Assembly (NCBI GenBank): GCA_964474755.1
Contig: CAYYUG010000004.1
Span: 66,438-130,437 of the forward strand
DNA length: 64,000 nucleotides
Reading direction: 5' to 3'
DNA from: GCA-2717185 sp964474755
Lineage (GTDB): Bacteria; Pseudomonadota; Alphaproteobacteria; UBA8366; GCA-2717185
In this document: piece after piece, positions 33,806-41,245 of the stretch
Numbering within the stretch: position 1 is the stretch's first letter
How the letters are laid out: every line of letters begins with the position of its first letter
Made by a program: the position numbers and the translations under genes
Notes under the pieces: model-generated
The model's input: the letters and a program-made list of their open reading frames with translations, nothing else
Told to the model about the DNA's origin: nothing
Databases searched by the model: none

Positions 33806-35410
33806 ATGAACAACGCTGATCTAATCGTCAAAATCTTGAAATCCGCTGACATCCACCATGGATTTGGCATCCCGAGCGGCAATGTCCTACCGTTGATGGA
33901 AGCGATGCGCACGGGAGGAATCGAGTTCGTGCTCACCGCCCACGAGGGATCTGCTGGTTTCAGCGCCGACGTCATGGGCCGGCTGACCGGCGCGCCAGGC
34001 CTTTGCATCGCGACCCTCGGCCCCGGCGCTACAAACCTATCTACTGGTGTCGGCAACGCCTGGTTAGACCGATCACCGATGATCGCCATCACCTGCAACT
34101 TGAACACCGACCAGTTGGGTCGCCGGATTCAGATGCATATCGACCACGAAACCCTATTCAAACCAATTACGAAAGCGAGCTTCTTACTGCGCGAGGGCAA
34201 AATCGTTGAGACGTTGCAAAAAGCACTAGAGATCGCCCTAACCGATCCACTAGGTCCAGTCCATCTCGACCTGCCGGAGGATGTCGCGCTGGCCGCTGCA
34301 GTCGAAACCGCACCAACTGGAACAACGAGGATTACCTATACCCACGAAGCGTCGAACGACGCAGTCGAAAAAGCCATCCCGATAATTGCCGGTGCAAAAC
34401 GCCCAATCGCTGTCCTCGGTTCAACCGCGATGCGAATGGGGAATATTGACCTGCTGAGCGCCTTCATCGAGCGCAACGGAATTCCATTCGCGTCGACGAC
34501 TATGGCGAAAGGCCTGATCGACGAAGATCATCCACTTTCTATCGGCTGCATCGAACGAGGTAAACGCCAAGTGCAACGCGCCTTCTTGCGCAGCGCCGAT
34601 CTGATCATCGGCCTGGGATACGATACGATTGAGGTAGAATACGAAGCCTGGATCGGTAATGTCCCTTTACTGCAAATCGACATAGATCCAGTAGACACAG
34701 ATGCTTCCGTCTCAGTAGCCTTGGAGGTAACTGGCAATCTCGACTCGACCCTTACCCGGCTTAACTTCGCCAAGGCCGCTGACAACGATTGGACCGACTC
34801 AGAAGTTGCAGGCCATCGGGACGCCTTCCAAGCGTCGCTTCGGCCAGTCAGCGATAGTTTCACCCCGCATGCAGCCATTGATCTGGTTCGTACGGCGCTT
34901 CCAAAGGAAGGAATTTTGTCTTTCGATGTGGGCGCCCACACGCACCAGATTGCCAGCCAGTGGACCGTACATGCACCGCGCAGCTTCCTGATAACCAATG
35001 GCTGGTCATCGATGGGTTTCGGCCTGCCCGGCGCGATCGCGGCAAAGCTCGCCCATCCCGATCGGCCCGTTGTCTGCTTGATTGGCGACGGCTGTTTCCA
35101 GATGACGTGCGGCGAACTTGCGACCGCGCTGCGGCAAAATCTCACCCTGCCCATTGTTGTCCTGGATGATCGGTGGCTTAGTCTCATCCAGATCAAGCAA
35201 ACGCGGCGGCAGTTTGGCATCAATGGAACAGCACTCGATAATGTCGAAGTCGACGCCCCTCCGGCACATTATTTTGGCGTACCCGTGATCGCGGCGAACA
35301 CATTGGACGCGCTAAAGGATGGCCTCGAAACCGCGTTTGCAGCGTCGGGACCGACGGTGATCGAAGCGCGCGTCGATCCAGCGCACTACATGGACACAGT
35401 GTTCGACTGA
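33806..35410 (+). CDS. Acetolactate-synthase-like thiamine-diphosphate enzyme
   Basis: This 534-residue ThDP enzyme has the three-domain decarboxylase architecture. The activating Glu47 is in AHEGSAGF, the central NAD/FAD-like domain runs about 190-330, and the ThDP/Mg motif GDGCFQMTCGELATA is near 425 and ends in a DDRWLSL instead of the usual NN. Related enzymes include acetolactate synthase, sulfoacetaldehyde acetyltransferase, benzoylformate decarboxylase and oxalyl-CoA decarboxylase. The specific reaction is not assignable. The ATG has AAGA/AGGA upstream. The MDR reductase begins 14 bases after the stop, a likely two-gene operon in which an aldehyde or ketone product could be passed to the reductase (inference). 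Confidence 0.88.
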   Translation: MNNADLIVKILKSADIHHGFGIPSGNVLPLMEAMRTGGIEFVLTAHEGSAGFSADVMGRLTGAPGLCIATLGPGATNLSTGVGNAWLDRSPMIAITCNLNTDQLGRRIQMHIDHETLFKPITKASFLLREGKIVETLQKALEIALTDPLGPVHLDLPEDVALAAAVETAPTGTTRITYTHEASNDAVEKAIPIIAGAKRPIAVLGSTAMRMGNIDLLSAFIERNGIPFASTTMAKGLIDEDHPLSIGCIERGKRQVQRAFLRSADLIIGLGYDTIEVEYEAWIGNVPLLQIDIDPVDTDASVSVALEVTGNLDSTLTRLNFAKAADNDWTDSEVAGHRDAFQASLRPVSDSFTPHAAIDLVRTALPKEGILSFDVGAHTHQIASQWTVHAPRSFLITNGWSSMGFGLPGAIAAKLAHPDRPVVCLIGDGCFQMTCGELATALRQNLTLPIVVLDDRWLSLIQIKQTRRQFGINGTALDNVEVDAPPAHYFGVPVIAANTLDALKDGLETAFAASGPTVIEARVDPAHYMDTVFD

Positions 35411-35424
35411 CGAGAGGCGAGGCT

Positions 35425-36441
35425 ATGAACCGACAGATCGTTTTGTTACATCGCCCCGACGGCGAGCCGGTTACGGCCGATTTCGACCTTAAGGAAAGTG
35501 CGATACCCGAACCAGACGAAGGTCAGTTCCTTGCCCGCACGCTCTATCTCTCGCTCGACCCCTATATGCGCGGGCGGATGGATGCAGGCCAGTCCTATGC
35601 CGAACCTGTTCCGATTGGCGGCGTCATGGAGGGCGGAACGGTCAGCGTCATCGAGCACTCAAACCATCCGTCCTATGCCGTCGGCGATTTCGTCGTAGGA
35701 CGAATGGGTTGGCAAGAATACGGCGTCTCGGACGGCACCGGTATGCGAAAAATTGATCCAGCCACCAAGCCCCTTTCCTACGCATTGGGCGTTCTTGGAA
35801 TGCCGGGCATGACAGCCTATACAGGCCTGCTCAACCTCGGCCTGCCCCAGGAAGGAGATACTTTGGTCGTCGCCGCGGCTTCGGGTGCGGTCGGCAGCGT
35901 AGTCGGCCAGATAGCCAAGATTAAAGGTTGCCGTGCGGTAGGAGTTGCAGGTGGTGCCGAGAAATGCCGCTTCGTCTCGGATGAGCTGAATTTTGATGTC
36001 TGCCTTGACCATCATGCGGATGACTTCGAGGATCAGCTTGCCACCGCCTGCCCGGATGGTATCGACATCTATTTCGAGAACGTGGCGGGACGCGTATTGC
36101 GCGCCGTGATTCCGCATTTCAACTTTTTCGCCCGAATGCCAGTTTGCGGCCTAATCGCGCAATACAACGCCGCGGGTCCGACCAAAGGCACCGACTACCT
36201 GCCGCAATTTATGCGCACCGTGCTAACCCACCGAATCGCAGTACGCGGCTTCATCGTGCGCGACTACGCCGACCAGGAAGGCGAATTCCTACGGGAGGTC
36301 AGCAGCTGGATCGCCGAGGGTCGCATCAAGTACCGCGAGCACAAAGTCAAGGGACTTGAAAACGCTCCGGAGATGCTTATCGGGTTGCTTAAAGGGCAAA
36401 ATTTCGGCAAAACCATCGTTGAGATTTCAGAAGTCCCCTAA
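35425..36441 (+). CDS. NADP-dependent MDR-family oxidoreductase (CurA/leukotriene B4 dehydrogenase-like)
   Basis: This 338-residue zinc-independent medium-chain reductase has YLSLDPYMRGRM near 49-60, the class signature, and the NADPH-binding AASGAVGSVVGQIAKI near 151-166. Zinc-binding cysteines are absent. Such proteins reduce alpha,beta-unsaturated ketones or aldehydes with NADPH (double-bond reductases such as CurA). GAGGCGAGG 6-14 bases before the ATG gives a good Shine-Dalgarno. It lies 14 bases after the ThDP enzyme and is probably co-expressed. Confidence 0.9.
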   Translation: MNRQIVLLHRPDGEPVTADFDLKESAIPEPDEGQFLARTLYLSLDPYMRGRMDAGQSYAEPVPIGGVMEGGTVSVIEHSNHPSYAVGDFVVGRMGWQEYGVSDGTGMRKIDPATKPLSYALGVLGMPGMTAYTGLLNLGLPQEGDTLVVAAASGAVGSVVGQIAKIKGCRAVGVAGGAEKCRFVSDELNFDVCLDHHADDFEDQLATACPDGIDIYFENVAGRVLRAVIPHFNFFARMPVCGLIAQYNAAGPTKGTDYLPQFMRTVLTHRIAVRGFIVRDYADQEGEFLREVSSWIAEGRIKYREHKVKGLENAPEMLIGLLKGQNFGKTIVEISEVP

Positions 36442-36963
36442 TCAAATTGATAACGGACTGAAGCAAAACATTAGGCCCATTCAGCATCAACGAATTGTCC
36501 TCCAAAAGCACCCAGGCCGAGACATTCGACAAGGCCGCCATCAAACAACTTTCCAGCGACCACAGCAGCCAAACCTGAAGGGCTATGAACCGGCCATGAC
36601 CAAGGGCCGGAATACCCGCGAACTCGTGTCCAAATAGTTCGTCCGCAATTGGGTGGGCAAGCTTGCCATACCCGTCGAAACTGTGCCGACCTGGGTCTAT
36701 AGAAATTTGCACGCGCGGCACGTTCTCGTCACCGATGGAACGATCACGGGGATCATCTATTAAAGGGATATATGCACTGGAGATTTAGTGCCACTCTTGA
36801 CAGTGCTGCCGACTACCGAAACGCGCCTGCAGGCCGCCCCTATCCCGCGTCCGCGCTCGAACAACGTTTTATGGCGTCATTCTGCTCAGCAACGACCTCG
36901 CCGATTATCCACAGTCCGCGGCTAATGGTGGATGGCTAATTTGCAAAAGCTATGCGACAACGA
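36442..36963. other. Intergenic region, possibly holding gene debris
   Basis: About 520 bases between the MDR reductase and the convergent deacetylase. Plus-strand reading is broken by a TAG at 36635 and then stays open for 43 codons to a TAA near 36764 (fragment NWVGKLAIPVETVPTWVY, no family recognised). A minus-strand frame (36721-36389) is open but overlaps the reductase gene and has no motif. The pattern of short, interrupted frames suggests decay; no RNA gene or clear terminator was seen. Confidence 0.4.
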
Positions 36964-37872
36964 TCAAGGTACCTGACTTTGTGACCGATAGTACTGGGCG
37001 ATTTCACCGGCCGTCGTCTGCCAAACATCACCGAGCCTGCAGATATCGTCCAGCGCTTCTGCCAGATAGCGAACCCGATGCGGCTGGCCGACTACCCAAG
37101 GGTGCAGCGGCAGACTAAATAAACGGCCTGACTTGGCCCCCTCCGCATGCAACGTCCGAAATGCCTCTCCTATTAATCCCGGATAGCGCGGGTTCGGTAC
37201 GTGACGAATCCAGAGCGCGTTAACATCATCCCATTCCATCTGATTTGGAACCGCAACCAACGTCGGGTCCGTCGTCATCATGTAAGGCTGGTCGTCGTTC
37301 GGCCAGTCGAGCTGGTAGTCATAGCCAGCTTCCGCTAACAGTTGCGGTGTGCGAGTCGACTCATTGGAATCAACCCCCAGCCAACCAGTTGGCCTATGGC
37401 CCACCGCCTTTTCTACTATCTCTGTCGTGCGCTCAATAACGTGCCGTTCATCCACCTCCTCCATGTCACTGGTGATCATTCGGGTCTGGTAATCACCATG
37501 TGCTGCAATCTCGTATCCACGCTCCAGGCAGGCCGCAATTAGGTTCGGGTAGCGCTCACAAGCACCGGCGTTGGCAGCGACTGTAGCCTTAACGCCATGC
37601 CTATCCAGCAAGTCGAAAATTCGAAAAATGCCGATGCGGTTGCCGTACTCACGTTGAGTAAAGTATCGGTAATCCGGGGAATAATCGCCGCGCGGCCCCT
37701 TGAACCGTGGGTCGGTATGAACGCCTTTCGGTGGCTCTAGTTCCCAGTACTCCAAGTGCAACAGTACGTAAAAGGCAAGACGATTGCCGTTAGGCCATAG
37801 GAGTTTCGGCCGGTCCGGAAGCGCCGAATAGCGATAGAGGTCATGATCCATGCCGGGAGCAGGTTTGGTCAT
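36964..37872 (-). CDS. PuuE-like polysaccharide-deacetylase-fold protein (copy 2)
   Basis: This 302-residue protein has the NodB/CE4 barrel of the PuuE (allantoinase-like) branch. Motif-1 Asp-Asp of true deacetylases is absent (LLHLEYWELE instead), motif 2 is HGDYQTRMI instead of H-x3-H, and GWLGVDSNE and SLPLHPWVVGQPHR follow. PuuE members hydrolyse cyclic imides or ureides such as allantoin, some without metal. It overlaps the start of this gene with the stop of its tandem paralogue by one base, so the two form an operon. The proteins are clearly related but diverged and may form a heteromer. There is no signal peptide, so it is cytoplasmic and not a cell-wall enzyme. Confidence 0.87.
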   Translation of the reverse strand: MTKPAPGMDHDLYRYSALPDRPKLLWPNGNRLAFYVLLHLEYWELEPPKGVHTDPRFKGPRGDYSPDYRYFTQREYGNRIGIFRIFDLLDRHGVKATVAANAGACERYPNLIAACLERGYEIAAHGDYQTRMITSDMEEVDERHVIERTTEIVEKAVGHRPTGWLGVDSNESTRTPQLLAEAGYDYQLDWPNDDQPYMMTTDPTLVAVPNQMEWDDVNALWIRHVPNPRYPGLIGEAFRTLHAEGAKSGRLFSLPLHPWVVGQPHRVRYLAEALDDICRLGDVWQTTAGEIAQYYRSQSQVP

Positions 37873-38780
37873 CAGTCGCCCCCACCCAGATGCGCGCCGT
37901 AGTGTTCGGTACAGTGTTCAACATACCAGTCTGCAATCTCGTCGCCCTTCGCCTTCCACACGCCATCATGCGACAGGATGTAGCCGAGCGCTTCATCCAG
38001 ATGGGAGATGCGATGCGGCTGACCCATAATATAAGGGTGTAACGCGATGCACATGACGCGACCGCTCTCCTCCCCCTCCGCATAAAGCGTATCGAACGTA
38101 TCCTTAATCATGGTCACGAAATCCGCGCCTTCATGCTGTTTAAGGGTCAGCACAGAATCATTGAGATCCATCGAATATGGCACCGTGACTAGCGGTCCGT
38201 GCTCGGTAAGCAGCGGCAGCGGCTGATCGTCATGATACCAGTCACAGTAATATCTTATGCCCGCTTCAGCGACGAGGTCCGGCGTCTTCAAGGTGAAAGA
38301 AACTGCTGGCGAGAACCATCCTGGCAGCATTGTGCCCATAAGGTCCCAATGCAAATCTACGCATTCCTTTATAGCGTTCCGTTCCTCTTCTTCGCTGTAG
38401 TACCAATGGTAGCGCGTGTTGTAGAGCCCGTGGCAGAGGATGGTCCAATCCCGTTCCGAGCACGCCTTGAAAATCTCGGGGTAATGTACGTAATTCGCCA
38501 TGTTGAGGGATATTGTTCCCTTAATGCCATGCTTGTCCAAAATGTCGATCATTCGCCAAACGCCGACCCGGTTCCCGTAATCGCGTATGCCGTAATTAAG
38601 TACATCCGGATGCGGTGTCCGTGGCCAGGGATTGCGCGCTCGCTGGTGTAACGGCAGGTATTCGTAATGCTCAATATTAGGGACGACCCATAGCGCTACG
38701 CGCGCGTCATTCGGCCAGCGCAGTTTCGGCCGCGAAACGATCGGCGAATAAGGCGCGCGATCCGCGTTGACGATGGTCAT
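37872..38780 (-). CDS. PuuE-like polysaccharide-deacetylase-fold protein (copy 1)
   Basis: This 302-residue paralogue of the following gene has exactly the same length. Common blocks are (R/P)PKL-WPN near the N-terminus, YGNR-G near 70-75, the HG-Y-TR motif (HGLYNTRYH here), a GW motif (PGWFSP) and LHPYIMGQPHRISH near the C-terminus. As in the partner, the CE4 metal Asp pair is missing. A role in hydrolysis of a cyclic amide or N-formyl compound is plausible from the family; the substrate is unknown. The start has AAGGAGACC upstream (about 8-12 bases). It is divergent from the alpha/beta hydrolase gene. Confidence 0.87.
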   Translation of the reverse strand: MTIVNADRAPYSPIVSRPKLRWPNDARVALWVVPNIEHYEYLPLHQRARNPWPRTPHPDVLNYGIRDYGNRVGVWRMIDILDKHGIKGTISLNMANYVHYPEIFKACSERDWTILCHGLYNTRYHWYYSEEEERNAIKECVDLHWDLMGTMLPGWFSPAVSFTLKTPDLVAEAGIRYYCDWYHDDQPLPLLTEHGPLVTVPYSMDLNDSVLTLKQHEGADFVTMIKDTFDTLYAEGEESGRVMCIALHPYIMGQPHRISHLDEALGYILSHDGVWKAKGDEIADWYVEHCTEHYGAHLGGGD

Positions 38781-38871
38781 AAGGTCTCCTTCGGTTCGGC
38801 TTGATGAACTGGAGACGATAGGTCATCGTCCATCGCAGCGGAAGCCACAAAGCCAGCAAGCGAAGGAACTA

Positions 38872-40011
38872 ATGGAGCCATACAGCCCTGAAATTTTGCC
38901 AGCAGGAATCCGATCCCGTTTCATCGAGAACGTAAATGGACTGCGAATGCACGTGCTGGAAGCGGGTGAGCCGGACAATCCCTGCCTACCGCTTCTACAT
39001 GGGTTCCCAGAACTCGCCTATAGCTGGCGCAAGATCATGCCCGCACTGGCGGCGGCGGGATACTACGTAATCGCACCAGACCAGCGCGGATATGGGCGAA
39101 CAACCGGCTGGGAAAACAGCTACGATGCAGACCTCGTCCCTTTCCGGTTTCTCAATTTGGTGCGCGACGTACTGGCGCTGCTGCACGCACTCGGTCGCCA
39201 CGAAACGGTCGGCATTGTCGGGCACGATTTCGGTGCTACGGTCGCCGTTTATGCGGCCTTGGCGAGGCCCGATATGTTCCCCAGCATGACCCTGATGAGT
39301 GCACCATTTACGGGCGCTCCGGCCTTCCCTTTCAATACAGCGAACGGCCATGCCGGAACGGCATCAGAACCGGATATCCACAAAGCTTTGGCCGCTCTAA
39401 CCCGGCCGCGCAAGCATTACCAGTGGTACTATTCAACCCGACCCGCGAACGAGGACATGCATGGATGCCCGCAAGGGGTGCACGAATTCCTTCGCGCCTA
39501 TTACCACTATAAAAGCGCCGACTGGTTCGGCAATAAACCGTTCCGACTGGCAAATTGGACGGCATCAGAACTGGAGAAGATGCCGACCTATTATATTATG
39601 GATCTCAACCATAACATGGCCGAGACCGTCGCGCCGGAAATGCCGTCGGCAGCGCAGATCAAACGGTGCAGCTGGCTGCCGGAGGACGAGTTGCAAATAT
39701 ATAGCGGCGAGTTCAACTGTACTGGCTTCCAGGGCGGTCTCAACTGGTATCGCTGTCGCACCACGCCCGAACACAGCGCCGAGCTAAGGCTCTACGCCAA
39801 CCGAACGGTGGACGTGCCATCCTGCTTCATCGCCGGGACGCAAGATTGGGGCATCCGGCAGAATCCCGGCGGTTTAGAAAAAATGCAGGAGACCGCCTGC
39901 AGCGATTTCCGTGACTGTCATTTGATCGACGGGGCCGGCCATTGGATTCAGCAGGAACAGCCGGAGGCAGTGGTAGAAAAACTATTGGCATTCTTGAATT
40001 CCTGCGAATAG
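38872..40011 (+). CDS. Alpha/beta hydrolase, epoxide-hydrolase-like
   Basis: This 379-residue alpha/beta-fold hydrolase has HGFPE (oxyanion loop), DQRGYGRT, a GHDFGA nucleophile elbow with Asp as nucleophile, and the late catalytic His in GAGHWIQQEQP. Asp at the elbow places it with epoxide hydrolases and haloalkane dehalogenases rather than esterases; the HGFPE motif favours epoxide hydrolase. It is longer than the usual 300 residues because of a cap-region insert of about 80 residues. The open frame extends to 38767 but overlaps the divergent deacetylase; the ATG at 38872 with GAAGGAA 5 bases upstream is preferred. Confidence 0.87.
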   Translation: MEPYSPEILPAGIRSRFIENVNGLRMHVLEAGEPDNPCLPLLHGFPELAYSWRKIMPALAAAGYYVIAPDQRGYGRTTGWENSYDADLVPFRFLNLVRDVLALLHALGRHETVGIVGHDFGATVAVYAALARPDMFPSMTLMSAPFTGAPAFPFNTANGHAGTASEPDIHKALAALTRPRKHYQWYYSTRPANEDMHGCPQGVHEFLRAYYHYKSADWFGNKPFRLANWTASELEKMPTYYIMDLNHNMAETVAPEMPSAAQIKRCSWLPEDELQIYSGEFNCTGFQGGLNWYRCRTTPEHSAELRLYANRTVDVPSCFIAGTQDWGIRQNPGGLEKMQETACSDFRDCHLIDGAGHWIQQEQPEAVVEKLLAFLNSCE

Positions 40012-40208
40012 AACGCCGCTAATTCGCTACCATTCCGGTCGAAATTACCTCTCTGTTTCCACCATACAAAGGCAACACCAAAAATTAGCCGTTATACGCC
40101 AAAAATATGTGAATTAGCATTTACTTAGAAGTCCACATCGTGTGGGAAAGTTAAAGGCGAAATTGTTACAGGAAACGACTTTGGACAAAATTTAGATAAA
40201 TTATGAAT

Positions 40209-40236
40209 ACCTCTTCGGCTAAGCCGAAATTGAGGT
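40209..40236. repeat. Strong hairpin between convergent genes
   Basis: TTCGGCT and AGCCGAA form a perfect 7-base palindrome around one A. The arms extend with ACCTC and GAGGT after a 3-base bulge. It lies in an AT-rich gap between the stop of the epoxide-hydrolase-like gene and the stop of the CMD-like gene, where transcription should end. There is no classic T-run on either side, though the minus-strand side is AT-rich, so a terminator or transcript-end stabiliser is only a suggestion. Confidence 0.4.
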
Positions 40237-40276
40237 CATCGAGCCGTTCCGATGGGGCTGAGGGAGGTCTAAATAT

Positions 40277-40849
40277 CTAATCGGCGTGAGCCGGTTTTTT
40301 GCCGTCCGGTGGCCAGGCGTCGACACCATCCTCGAGAGGTATTTCGAGACTACGTAGCAATTGCGACATCATCGACCAATTACCGATGGCCACAACCATT
40401 TCGACCAGTTCCGCGGGACCACCAACGTGTGCGGCACATTCCCGCCATACTGCATCGGAAATTTTACCATGTTCCAGAGTATCATCGACAGCCGCCAAAA
40501 CCGCACGATCCGCGGCATCATAACCATCATAGTGTCGCCAATCACGAACACCAATTACGTCTTCCCGCGGCAACCCAACCGCTTCAGCAAATCGCCAATG
40601 CTGGGTCCACTCATAGCAGGAGCCTGTCACCCAACCGATCCGCATGATGATGAGCTCGCGCAACCGTACATCGATCGTCTTATTGGTAAACAGCAATGTG
40701 GTAAGTAACTCGTTCACGCCGCGCGCCAATTGTGGGTTATTCAGAAGCATGCGATAGGCGTTTACCTTCGCCATGGATTCGCGGATACCCATTTCCTTCG
40801 CTGTTTCGATCGCATCCTCGACCGACAGCATCGCTACCCGTTCCGACAT
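40277..40849 (-). CDS. Carboxymuconolactone-decarboxylase-family protein
   Basis: This 190-residue CMD/AhpD-like helical protein has the core helix pair LRELIIMRIGWVTGSCYEW followed by TQHW near 62-85. The usual redox CxxC is reduced to one Cys with a Glu and a His (C-x-E-W-x-x-H), the pattern of gamma-carboxymuconolactone decarboxylase-like members rather than of the AhpD peroxidase partner. The reaction is unknown. The gene stands alone on the minus strand; a second relative is at 63347. The start is supported by GGGGGATATG just upstream. Confidence 0.86.
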   Translation of the reverse strand: MSERVAMLSVEDAIETAKEMGIRESMAKVNAYRMLLNNPQLARGVNELLTTLLFTNKTIDVRLRELIIMRIGWVTGSCYEWTQHWRFAEAVGLPREDVIGVRDWRHYDGYDAADRAVLAAVDDTLEHGKISDAVWRECAAHVGGPAELVEMVVAIGNWSMMSQLLRSLEIPLEDGVDAWPPDGKKPAHAD

Positions 40850-41245
40850 TCATATCCCCCGATCTGCTCTAGTTTGATATGCGAGATTAGGCATACCGCA
40901 ACAAACGCTGCAAACGCTGAGCTGGGCATTCCTTTTTACAAGCGTATTTCGGAACCGACGTGATCATTCCTGGCTAGGTACCCATAGGCGTCACCATGAC
41001 AGCAAACGATTCACGGAGGATTGACGATGTGCTGTTACTCGATGGATTGCCAGCCACCATGAAGATAGCCGAATTATTGGTCGACCTGCGTCGCAGCATC
41101 GGTCTAGAGGTGAGGCACAATCCCTACTACGCTGCTATCCTGCCGCCAAATAGATTGGCTAAAATTCTAACCCTCTACGGCCACGAACGGCTGGTGTTAG
41201 GGAAATATGACTGAGATAGAGCTCTCTTATCCATAAATTTTCGTG
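40850..41245. other. Intergenic region holding at most one small ORF
   Basis: About 395 bases between the CMD-like start and the CoA-transferase stop. The first 140 bases are the presumed promoter area of the CMD-like gene. A plus-strand ORF of 72 codons (40996-41214) occupies most of the rest and is listed separately. No RNA gene or strong hairpin was seen. Confidence 0.4.
40996..41214 (+). CDS. Small hypothetical protein, 72 residues
   Basis: The plus-strand frame from ATG to TGA encodes a charged, soluble-looking protein (IAELLVDLRRSIGLEVRH in the middle, LTLYGHERLVLGKYD at the end). No family was recognised. It lies alone in a gap otherwise lacking genes, and a weak AGGCG precedes the ATG. 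It may be a small real gene or the remnant of a larger one. Confidence 0.3.
   Translation: MTANDSRRIDDVLLLDGLPATMKIAELLVDLRRSIGLEVRHNPYYAAILPPNRLAKILTLYGHERLVLGKYD

Noticed and set aside
36389..36721. 110-codon minus-strand ORF near the MDR reductase
   Set aside because: It overlaps the end of the reductase gene antisense and shows no recognisable protein; codon pattern looks like chance.
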